DNA of 41,370 nt from Bryobacterales bacterium. Lineage in GTDB: Bacteria > Acidobacteriota > Terriglobia > Bryobacterales > Bryobacteraceae. The position numbers and the translations under genes are program-made. The notes beneath the pieces were generated by a model. That model was not told where the DNA came from. It did no database searches and saw only the letters and a list, made by a program, of their open reading frames with translations. The stretch lies in NCBI GenBank assembly GCA_020851655.1, contig JADZCI010000123.1, forward strand, positions 1 through 41,370. The letters run 5' to 3'. Within the stretch, counting starts at the first letter, position 1. Every line of letters begins with the position of its first letter. Positions 33,055 through 39,853 of the stretch are shown here, piece by piece.

Positions 33055-33911
33055 CACGGCGCCAGTGGATCGCCGCCGCGGCCTTGGCGGGTTCGCCCGC
33101 TTCGCGGCTCGTCGCTCAGACCTACGTCTGGACTCAGGAACTGCGCCGCCGCAATGTCTCGCTGGCCGCCGGCATTCCCGAGATCTTCTCCGCCACCAGC
33201 CGCGCTGGTTTCCGCCAAGTCGAACTCATGCCCGCATTCTTCGTCCCGGGCGTGGTCGAGACCACTCTGGCGCATTTGTCCTTGAACCAGATGACTGCGC
33301 CCATCGTGTACTTTGGCGGCCTCCTTCACACCCGCGAAGGAATCGCCAAGACGCTGGAGCACGTACATTCGCTCGCCGCCGCCGTCAAACCCGCCGGCGC
33401 CGTGGCGCTCAACCACAATCCGGATCCAAAGCCCGGCAAGGCGCCGAAGACCGCCGAAGAACTCTCCATCCAGGAGGCGGGGCTCAAGGAACTGGACCGT
33501 CTGATTCGCAGCCAGGGCCTGCGGTTCTTCGTGCATCATCACGATCCGGAAATGCTCAGCGAGGCCCGCGAGTGGCGCTACATCCTCGATCACACCTCCG
33601 TCGAACTCTGCCTCGACGCCGATTGGGTGCGGCGCGGCGGCCAGGATCCGGTTTCCATCGTCCGCCAGGCCGGCAAACGGACCGCCAGCCTGCACATCCG
33701 CTCCTCCCGCAACGGCGTCTGGCTGGAGTCGGTGGGTGACAGCGATATTGACTACCGCGGCATCGCGGACGAATTCACCAGCCTCGGCATCCAGCCATTT
33801 CTCGTGGTTGAGCTCGCGCAGGAGAAGGGAATGGTCGAGACCCGCTCCCTTGAAGAGAACCTTCGCCGCAGCAGGGAGTATGTCCAGCGCGTCTTCAACG
33901 TACGCGCGTAA
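33051..33911 (+). CDS. Tat-exported TIM-barrel protein (xylose isomerase-like)
   Basis: This 286-residue protein of the sugar phosphate isomerase/epimerase (AP endonuclease 2) superfamily has a Tat-type leader (TRRQWIAAAALAG), so it likely acts outside the cytoplasm. Barrel strands with candidate metal ligands are visible: FRQVELMP, AVALNHNPDP, RFFVHHHDPEM, VELCLDADW, ASLHIRSS and FLVVELAQEKG. The order His, Asp, His, Glu fits the family's metal site. The substrate is unknown; relatives are isomerases or epimerases of sugars and inositol derivatives. It is translationally coupled to the aldehyde dehydrogenase, but no shared pathway is obvious. Its end overlaps the convergent GT-C gene by 17 nt. 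Confidence 0.82.
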   Translation: MTRRQWIAAAALAGSPASRLVAQTYVWTQELRRRNVSLAAGIPEIFSATSRAGFRQVELMPAFFVPGVVETTLAHLSLNQMTAPIVYFGGLLHTREGIAKTLEHVHSLAAAVKPAGAVALNHNPDPKPGKAPKTAEELSIQEAGLKELDRLIRSQGLRFFVHHHDPEMLSEAREWRYILDHTSVELCLDADWVRRGGQDPVSIVRQAGKRTASLHIRSSRNGVWLESVGDSDIDYRGIADEFTSLGIQPFLVVELAQEKGMVETRSLEENLRRSREYVQRVFNVRA

Positions 33912-35211
33912 GCCGCCCGTCCTTGAAGCGAAACACCGCCTGGCAACTCGCAATCTCATCCGCGCTGGGCGCATGGTCCATGCGCTTGGGCCGCATTACC
34001 TCCATGGCGGGATCCTCGTGAATCAATGCCAGGATCAACGTCAACATCCATTCGTCCTCCGGAAACGGGTCCTCCAGAAACAGCACCTTTCCCGGTCTGG
34101 CAAGCTGCACCTTCTGTGCTTTGAGCTGTTCCATCACCGGGCGGACATAGTTCTGCGACGCCGTGATGTCGCCGGTCATTCGCGGCGTCGCCCAGATGTG
34201 TAGCGGGACTAACAGCGCCGCGGCAATCGACGTAACCAGCCACGGTTTGGGAAGCCGCGTGAGCAGCGCCCCCAAAAAAAGCGCCCAGCCGAAGTAGGCG
34301 ATATACAGCGCGTAATAACTGCGCGGCTCAATCGGCAGGACCGGCAGCGTGGCCAGAAAGATCAGCGCCGCCGCCCACCGTACCGCGCCTTGGCGCGATA
34401 CCCATGCTGCCGCGGCCAGCGCCACCCCTAGCGCCCCAACCGCCCAGCCCGGCCAGTCCCACTCGAGCACCGTCATCAGGCGCATATAGTGCCGCAGGTG
34501 TTCCAACCACACCCGCGGATCCAGCGCGGGGTGGTAGGCCGGATTCGCCATCATGGAGTCGGCCGCCAGCAGTTTGCCTGCTGTCCATGCCGCCGCAATG
34601 ACGGCGGTCGCCGCCACCCAGCGCCAGCGCCGCTCGCGCTCGCAGAACCACTCGTAGGCCGCCAGAACCGCCGGCAGCACCACCGCAATTTCCTTGCTGT
34701 TCAACGCGCACACAAACAGAACGCATGTTGCCCACAACGATTTCCGCCGCGCCGCCAGCAGAAATGCCGCAAAAAAGAACAGGTAAGCCAGCACGTCGTA
34801 CACCATGGCCGTCAAGTAGTACAGTCCGGCCAGCGGCGCGTGATAGGCCGCGATCAGGCTGGTCAGAAACGCCGTCACGCGCGAGCGGCTTACCTGTTCG
34901 GCCACCGCGTAAGTCAGCCACACGTTCACCAGCAGCAGCGCAAAACAGGCAATGCGATACGGCAGCGGGTCTAGGCCAAACAGCGCGAACCCCAGCTTGA
35001 AAAACAGGTTCCCGAGAGGACGTGCCGGGCCGGTAAAAAACAGAACGTTATCCCACGCGTACTTCAGCCAGGTCGCGTTCCAGCCCACGTACAGGTTCAT
35101 CGGATCGTCGGCGGCGAAATAGGCCCACAGCCCCGGCGCGGCCCACCAGAGAAACCACGCGCCCAGAGCCGCAAGCAGCAGCGCCCGCAAGAGCGGTTTA
35201 TCAGCGCCCAA
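33895..35211 (-). CDS. GT-C-type membrane glycosyltransferase-like protein
   Basis: This 438-residue protein is mostly hydrophobic, with about nine membrane helices. The first loop contains an Asp pair (YFAADDPMNLYVGW) and a later segment reads CALNSKEIAVVLP. Both match the GT-C pattern also seen in the TPR protein at 27998. The last 90 residues are soluble (VRPVMEQLKAQKVQLARPGK, LFLEDPFPEDEWMLTL). The likely start is TTG at 35211, overlapping the transpeptidase gene end by 11 nt; no ribosome binding site is seen, and translation is probably coupled. Alternative nearby starts exist, so the exact N-terminus is uncertain. Sugar donor and acceptor are unknown. Confidence 0.72.
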   Translation of the reverse strand: MGADKPLLRALLLAALGAWFLWWAAPGLWAYFAADDPMNLYVGWNATWLKYAWDNVLFFTGPARPLGNLFFKLGFALFGLDPLPYRIACFALLLVNVWLTYAVAEQVSRSRVTAFLTSLIAAYHAPLAGLYYLTAMVYDVLAYLFFFAAFLLAARRKSLWATCVLFVCALNSKEIAVVLPAVLAAYEWFCERERRWRWVAATAVIAAAWTAGKLLAADSMMANPAYHPALDPRVWLEHLRHYMRLMTVLEWDWPGWAVGALGVALAAAAWVSRQGAVRWAAALIFLATLPVLPIEPRSYYALYIAYFGWALFLGALLTRLPKPWLVTSIAAALLVPLHIWATPRMTGDITASQNYVRPVMEQLKAQKVQLARPGKVLFLEDPFPEDEWMLTLILALIHEDPAMEVMRPKRMDHAPSADEIASCQAVFRFKDGRLTRVR

Positions 35212-36964
35212 AGACGAACCGCGAGCGGCGTGGGTCGGCGCCGCCCTCCAGTACCCCGCCCGCCATCTTGATCACCGTGGGCGCCGAAGAGTTGCTCCAC
35301 GGCCCCGCAACCGAGACGATGTGGCCTCGCTCCGCCAGGCGGTCTCCAACGTCTTTCGAAAATCGCGCTTCGAGGTTCAGCCGCCCCGGATGAATCTCGT
35401 GAAAGGCAAACGAGCTATAGAAATGTTCCGTCTGGAAGCGCGGCGATTCGACCGCCTCCTGCGCCGTCATCCCGAACTCGATCAGGTTCAACAGCACCTG
35501 TAGCATCGCCTGGTCCTGGTTGTCGCCTCCCGGCGTGGACATGGCCAGCCACGGCTTGCCGTCCTTGAGCACCAGCGTCGGGCTCAGCGTCACGCGGGGC
35601 CGCTTCCCCGGAGCGAGAAGGTTCGGGTGTCCCGCCGTCAGCACGAACGATTGCAGCCGCGTGCTGAACGGAATTCCCGTGTCTCCCGCGATCACCGACG
35701 GCAGCCACGCGCCGCTCGGCGTCGCGGAAAAGACGTTCCCGAACCGGTCTGCCACATTCACGCAGGTCGTATCATAGGCGTGCGATTCACCCGTCCCCGT
35801 CGCCGGCGGCGCCAGCGGCGGCGCGAATGTGCCAGGCCGGTGCTCGAGCGAAGCCCGCTTCAAGTCGATCAGCTTGCGCCGTTCGGCCGCGTACTCCTTC
35901 GACAGCAGAATCTCTTCGGGAATCCGGGAGAACTTCGGATCTCCGTAATACCGGTCGCGGTCGGCAAAAGCCAGCTTCAAGGCTTCGACAACGACATGCA
36001 CGTATTCCGCCGAATTGTGGCCCATAGCGTGCAAATCAAAGCCTTCTAAAATGTTCAGCGTCTGGATCATCACCGGGCCCTGCGTCCAGAATCCGGGCTT
36101 CACCACCTCGTAGCCGCGATACATACCGGTCTTCGGGCTGTCGATCTCCGCCTTGAATCCGGCCAGGTCCTCGTACCGGATCAGCCCATCCTCTTTTTCG
36201 GAGAACGCCGCCATCTTCCGCGCCAGCTCGCCCTTGTAGAAGAGGTCGCGCACGGCGGCAAGCTTCCTCGCGCGGTTTCCGCGCGCCTTCTTCTCCGCGG
36301 CGCAGAGCGACTCAAGCGTCTTGGCCAGCGTCGTCGAGCGGAATAACTCGCCGCGCACCGGCGCGCGGTCTCCGGGCAGGAAAAATTTCGCCGAGTCCGG
36401 CCACAGGCGAATCAACGGTTCCAGGTTGCGAATAAACTGCGCGTACTCCTCGCCAATCGGAAACTCGTGCGCATACTCCGTTGCCGGCGCCGCGACTTCG
36501 CAATACGACTTCGTCCCGTAGTTGGTCAGCGCCAGAATCAGCCCGTCGAAAGCCCCCGGCAGCGGCGCCGCCCGGATTCCTTCGCCGGGTATCGGCGGCA
36601 AGGCGCCCCGTTCTTCCCATATCTCCGGGCTGCGTGTCCGGAAGTACCCCGGCGCCGCAAGCTTGGGCGCGACGCCCACGCCGCTGACCGCCACCGGCGG
36701 CTTGCCCGCCATCTTCACCAGTAGCGGCATTTCGCCGCCCAGCCCGAAGCGGCTTTGCTCGGTCACCGCCGCCGCCAGCACCGCCGCGACGCCCGCATCG
36801 ATGGCGTTGCCGCCCGCCGCCAGCATCCGGAACCCGGCCTCCACTTGAAAGTTGTTGGCCGCGCCCACCATCTCGCGCGTCCCGCGCACCGGCGAGAACA
36901 TCACCTTCGGCTGCGCCAGCGCCGCCAGCGCCACGGCACAGATTAGCCCGGTCTTGCGAATCAT
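35201..36964 (-). CDS. Gamma-glutamyltranspeptidase-family protein (secreted)
   Basis: This 587-residue Ntn-hydrolase proenzyme cleaves itself before the catalytic threonine and transfers or hydrolyses gamma-glutamyl groups, as in glutathione breakdown. The signal peptide is about 1-18 (MIRKTGLICAVALAALAQ). Early segments such as AAGGNAIDAGVAA and FGLGGEMPLLV belong to the large subunit. The nucleophile is Thr399 in YDTTCVNVADRFGNVFSAT, where the usual TTH is TTC. The small subunit has MSTPGGDNQDQAMLQ, the oxyanion loop of the family. The branch resembles GGT-like proteins (YwrD type) rather than classical glutathione-specific enzymes, so the substrate is open. ATGA overlap with the SpoU methyltransferase gene upstream. 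Confidence 0.9.
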   Translation of the reverse strand: MIRKTGLICAVALAALAQPKVMFSPVRGTREMVGAANNFQVEAGFRMLAAGGNAIDAGVAAVLAAAVTEQSRFGLGGEMPLLVKMAGKPPVAVSGVGVAPKLAAPGYFRTRSPEIWEERGALPPIPGEGIRAAPLPGAFDGLILALTNYGTKSYCEVAAPATEYAHEFPIGEEYAQFIRNLEPLIRLWPDSAKFFLPGDRAPVRGELFRSTTLAKTLESLCAAEKKARGNRARKLAAVRDLFYKGELARKMAAFSEKEDGLIRYEDLAGFKAEIDSPKTGMYRGYEVVKPGFWTQGPVMIQTLNILEGFDLHAMGHNSAEYVHVVVEALKLAFADRDRYYGDPKFSRIPEEILLSKEYAAERRKLIDLKRASLEHRPGTFAPPLAPPATGTGESHAYDTTCVNVADRFGNVFSATPSGAWLPSVIAGDTGIPFSTRLQSFVLTAGHPNLLAPGKRPRVTLSPTLVLKDGKPWLAMSTPGGDNQDQAMLQVLLNLIEFGMTAQEAVESPRFQTEHFYSSFAFHEIHPGRLNLEARFSKDVGDRLAERGHIVSVAGPWSNSSAPTVIKMAGGVLEGGADPRRSRFVFGR

Positions 36965-37500
36965 CTTTCTCGATTCTCCACTAGCGAGCGGTACTTGCGC
37001 AGCAGCTCAAACGCCACCACTCCCGCCGCGGTCGCGACATTGAGCGAATGTTTCCGTCCCAGCATGGGTATTCGTACATGCGTGTCGCAGGCCGCCAGCA
37101 ACTCCGGCTTCACCCCGTCCACTTCGTGCCCAAACACCATGCAAACCGGAAAATGCGGGCGCCACTCGAACAGGTCCACCGAGTGCAGGCTGGTTTCCAC
37201 CGCCGCCAGTTCGTACCCGCGGCCGCGATAGTCCAGCGCGGCCGCGAGAATCTCCCGGTGGTGCCTCCACGGCACCGTCTCTTCGGCCCCCAAGGCGGTC
37301 TTCGTGATGGCGCGCTGGGGCGGGCAGGCGGTGATTCCGCCCAACTCAAGCGATTCCAGCGCCGCCGCATCCGCCGTCCGGAAAAACGCGCCGACGTTGT
37401 ACATGCTCCTCACATCGTCCAGAAGAAAGACCACCGGCAGCCGCTCGATGCCGTCATAGGCCGCCGCCGCCCGCGTGGCTTGGTAGGGCACCCGTTCCAC
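36961..37500 (-). CDS. SpoU/TrmH-family RNA 2'-O-ribose methyltransferase
   Basis: This 179-residue SPOUT-fold enzyme methylates the 2'-OH of a tRNA or rRNA ribose using SAM. Motif 1 is NVGAFFRTADA, motif 2 is MVFGHEVDGV, and motif 3 is IPMLGRKHSLNVATAAG, which forms the knot around SAM. It lacks the extra N-terminal RNA-binding domain of the longer RlmB type. The start is GTG at 37500 without a ribosome binding site; TATCCT lies 6 nt before it on the minus strand, inside the duplicated 26-nt element. It leads an operon with the transpeptidase (ATGA overlap) and the GT-C gene. The target nucleotide is unknown. Confidence 0.9.
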   Translation of the reverse strand: MERVPYQATRAAAAYDGIERLPVVFLLDDVRSMYNVGAFFRTADAAALESLELGGITACPPQRAITKTALGAEETVPWRHHREILAAALDYRGRGYELAAVETSLHSVDLFEWRPHFPVCMVFGHEVDGVKPELLAACDTHVRIPMLGRKHSLNVATAAGVVAFELLRKYRSLVENRER

Positions 37501-37516
37501 CGTATTAGGATATCGG
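37491..37516. repeat. 26-nt direct repeat, copy 1 (at the SpoU start)
   Basis: It matches copy 2 (37605-37630) at 24 of 26 positions; the shared core is GTATTAGGATATCGG. It contains the GTG start of the SpoU gene (minus) and the TATCCT box before it. Confidence 0.85.
37507..37512 (-). promoter_or_regulatory. -10-like box of the SpoU operon
   Basis: TATCCT on the minus strand is followed by AATACG and GTG at 37500, the spacing of a leaderless start. The same box and spacing recur in copy 2 of the repeat (37626-37621, GTG at 37614). Confidence 0.35.
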
Positions 37517-37536
37517 TACCCTTGGCGGCCCCATTT

Positions 37537-37614
37537 TTAACCGGTCCTCGGCGCCGATCGGGCCGATTCACTTGCCCGGGCCAACTTGGCGGCGGCCGGA
37601 AGCGCCCGCTCCAC
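37537..37614 (-). CDS. Candidate 25-codon mini-ORF upstream of the SpoU gene
   Basis: From the GTG in repeat copy 2 a frame of 25 codons (VERALPAAAKLA...) runs to a stop at 37537, 36 nt before the SpoU start. Its beginning, GTGGAGCGGGCG, mirrors the SpoU start GTGGAACGGGTG. It could be a leader peptide or a duplicated gene start. The evidence is only the shared geometry and the repeat. Confidence 0.2.
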   Translation of the reverse strand: MERALPAAAKLARASESARSAPRTG

Positions 37615-37630
37615 TGTATTAGGATATCGG
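37605..37630. repeat. 26-nt direct repeat, copy 2 (before hutH)
   Basis: It lies 114 nt downstream of copy 1 in the same orientation, with two mismatches, and ends 5 nt before the hutH ATG at 37636. It contains the palindrome GATATC and may be a control element for both divergent genes. The region between the copies (37517-37604) holds a T5 run at 37534-37538 but no convincing hairpin before it. Confidence 0.85.
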
Positions 37631-37635
37631 CGGGT

Positions 37636-39117
37636 ATGGTTCTTCTGAACGGCAATGCGCTGACGCTCGAGGATGTGGAACGGGTTGCGTGTGCGGACGA
37701 GCCGGTCCACATTGCGCCGGAGGCGCTGGAGCGGATGACCGCGTCGCGCCACGTGGTCGAACATCTCGCCGCCGGCGAGGCGCCCGTCTACGCCGTCAAC
37801 ACCGGCGTGGGACTCCTCGCGCACACCCGGATCCCCCCGGACAACCTCGAACAACTTCAGCACAACATCGTCCGCTCCCACGCCTGCGGCGTTGGTGACC
37901 CGTTGCCGCGCGAAACCGTCCGCGCCATGATGCTGATTCGCGCCAACGTCCTGGCCAAAGGGTTCTCCGGTATCCGCCCGGCTGTGGCCGAGCGCCTCTG
38001 TGAATTCCTCAACCGCGGCATTACCCCGGTAGTTCCGTCCCGCGGCAGCGTGGGCGCCAGCGGCGATCTGGCGCCCCTGGCGCATGTCGCCCTGGCTTTG
38101 ATCGGTGAAGGACCGGTCATCGCCGGCGGCGTCCGGCGCACCGCGTCTGAAGTCATTGCCCCGCTCCACCTCGCCGCCAAGGAAGGCGTCTCGCTCGTCA
38201 ACGGCACCCAGGCGATGCTCGCCGCCGGCGCCTTGGACCTGCTCGCCGCCGAGCGCCTCGCCGATGCCGCCGACGTCGCCTGCGCCCTGTCGCTCGACGC
38301 CCTGCGCGGCACGCCGCGGGCGTTTGACCCGCGCATCCACGCCGTGCGCCCACACCCCGGGCAGCAGTCCACCGCCGCCCGCCTCGTGCGCTTGCTCGAA
38401 GGCAGCGAGATCCGCGCCTCTCACGCCACCTGCCTGCGCGTTCAAGACGCCTATTCGCTGCGCTGCGCTCCGCAAGTCCACGGCGCCGTCCGCGACACCC
38501 TGGCCAAAGCCCGCCAGGTCTTCTCCATCGAAATGAACTCGGCTACCGACAATCCGCTGGTGTTCGGCAACGAGACGTTCTCCGGCGGCAACTTCCACGG
38601 CCAGTATCTCGCCCTCGAGTTGGACTACCTCGCCATCGCCTTGACCGCGCTCGCCGGCATCTCGGAACGCCGCATCGAGCGCCTCGTCAACCCGTCGCTC
38701 AACGAGGGACTCCCCGCGTTTCTCGCCGCCAATCCCGGCTTGGAATCCGGCCTCATGATGCTTCAGGTCACCGCCGCCGCGATGATCGCCGAATGCCGCG
38801 TCCTGTCCACCCCGGCTTCTCCCGGTTCGGTCACCACCAGCGGCAACAAAGAGGACTTCGTCAGCATGGGAATGACCGCCGCCCTGAAATTCCGCCAGCT
38901 TCAGGACTCCGTGCGAACCGTCATCGCCATCGAAATGATCTGCGCCGTTCGCGCCTTGCACTATCTGCGCCCGCTCAAGACCAGCCCGCTGCTGGAACCG
39001 GTGCGCGCGGAATTGGAAGCGCTCGCGCCGCCCGATGGTGGCGATCAGCCGTCGACGGACGCGATTCAGCGCATCGGCGATCTCATCCGGCGGTGGAAAA
39101 CACCAGAAACCGGCTGA
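37636..39117 (+). CDS. hutH: Histidine ammonia-lyase
   Basis: This 493-residue MIO enzyme converts L-histidine to urocanate and ammonia. Ala141-Ser142-Gly143 in VGASGDLAPLAH cyclise to the MIO cofactor. YAVNTGVGLLA holds the catalytic Tyr, and the His in NIVRSHACGVG is the selectivity residue typical of histidine rather than phenylalanine or tyrosine lyases. FSIEMNSATDNPLVF and SGNKEDFVSMG complete the active site; the usual EDHVSM reads EDFVSM. The open frame extends upstream, but the ATG at 37636 gives the normal family length. No other hut genes are nearby, so this copy is an orphan here. Its end overlaps the convergent GNAT gene by 35 nt. Confidence 0.93.
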   Translation: MVLLNGNALTLEDVERVACADEPVHIAPEALERMTASRHVVEHLAAGEAPVYAVNTGVGLLAHTRIPPDNLEQLQHNIVRSHACGVGDPLPRETVRAMMLIRANVLAKGFSGIRPAVAERLCEFLNRGITPVVPSRGSVGASGDLAPLAHVALALIGEGPVIAGGVRRTASEVIAPLHLAAKEGVSLVNGTQAMLAAGALDLLAAERLADAADVACALSLDALRGTPRAFDPRIHAVRPHPGQQSTAARLVRLLEGSEIRASHATCLRVQDAYSLRCAPQVHGAVRDTLAKARQVFSIEMNSATDNPLVFGNETFSGGNFHGQYLALELDYLAIALTALAGISERRIERLVNPSLNEGLPAFLAANPGLESGLMMLQVTAAAMIAECRVLSTPASPGSVTTSGNKEDFVSMGMTAALKFRQLQDSVRTVIAIEMICAVRALHYLRPLKTSPLLEPVRAELEALAPPDGGDQPSTDAIQRIGDLIRRWKTPETG

Positions 39118-39853
39118 TCTTGCGGAATCCCATCTTGCGGTACAGGCTCCGCCCCGCTGGTGAGGACTGCAAGACGAAGCGGGTCAGTCCCGAGCGCCGC
39201 TGCGCGTCTGCCATCGCGTGCCGCATCACCGTCTCGGCATATCCGCGCCGCCGCCGCGCCGGATGCGTCGCCACCGAATAGATGCCCACCACTCCCGCGT
39301 ACGCCGCCGTCACCGCCGTCGCCACCGGCATTTGCCTTTCGTATCCCACCCAACCCCTCAGGGTCTCGCTCCACGCGCCGGGATCGGTATAGAGACGCGC
39401 CGCCGTGTCGATCGGAACGTTAAACGATTCGGCCACAATGGCGCAAAAATCACGCAGGATCGCCGGCCTCGTCGCCGGCCGGCAATCGAGTTCGGGCAAA
39501 GCCCGGGAGCACGCCGGAATCCCTTCGATCTCCATTCCCGGCGTATCGGCCACGCAACTCATGCCCTGGCCTTCAAACAAATCAGGCAGCCGCCTTGCTG
39601 TGGCGCGGTCCAGCAGCGCCTCGCACAACCAGAATGACCAGCCCGTATTCCTTGAACCAAAGAACCGCTGCGCGCTCCGGATCCGTTCGCCAAACGCCTG
39701 CTGTCCCTCCAGTGGACGCAGCAGCACGGCCATGTTGAACACCGGCAGATTGACGGCGGACCGCACAAACCGCATATCGTCCTCGACATCGCTGGCGCCG
39801 TAGTATTCGAGCGCGCGGCAGAGATTCGCCACCTGGTCCACAGCCGGCGTCAT
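39083..39853 (-). CDS. GNAT-family N-acetyltransferase
   Basis: This 256-residue protein transfers an acetyl group from acetyl-CoA. The C-terminal half has the GNAT core: GVVGIYSVATHPARRRRGYA, where RRRRGYA matches the Q/RxxGxG/A acetyl-CoA loop, then AETVMRHAMADAQ and a final LQSSPAGRSLYRKMGFRKI. The N-terminal half (FNMAVLLRPLEGQQAFGERI, NTGWSFWLCEALLD) is less conserved and may bind the substrate. The ATG at 39853 overlaps the priA stop codon by 4 nt (ATGA); upstream in-frame residues lie within priA. The substrate is unknown. Being downstream of priA suggests co-transcription, not a shared role. Confidence 0.85.
   Translation of the reverse strand: MTPAVDQVANLCRALEYYGASDVEDDMRFVRSAVNLPVFNMAVLLRPLEGQQAFGERIRSAQRFFGSRNTGWSFWLCEALLDRATARRLPDLFEGQGMSCVADTPGMEIEGIPACSRALPELDCRPATRPAILRDFCAIVAESFNVPIDTAARLYTDPGAWSETLRGWVGYERQMPVATAVTAAYAGVVGIYSVATHPARRRRGYAETVMRHAMADAQRRSGLTRFVLQSSPAGRSLYRKMGFRKISRFLVFSTAG

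Noticed and set aside
31699..33057. 452-codon open frame antisense to the aldehyde dehydrogenase gene
   Set aside because: It mirrors the strong GC-rich codon bias of the real gene, has no domain-like sequence and covers it almost exactly.
37517..37604. Intrinsic terminator at the T5 run between the SpoU gene and hutH
   Set aside because: No stable hairpin directly precedes the T run on either strand.
37537..38961. 474-codon open frame antisense to hutH
   Set aside because: It is a codon-bias shadow; only its last 25 codons are kept as a low-confidence mini-ORF because they start at a duplicated element.
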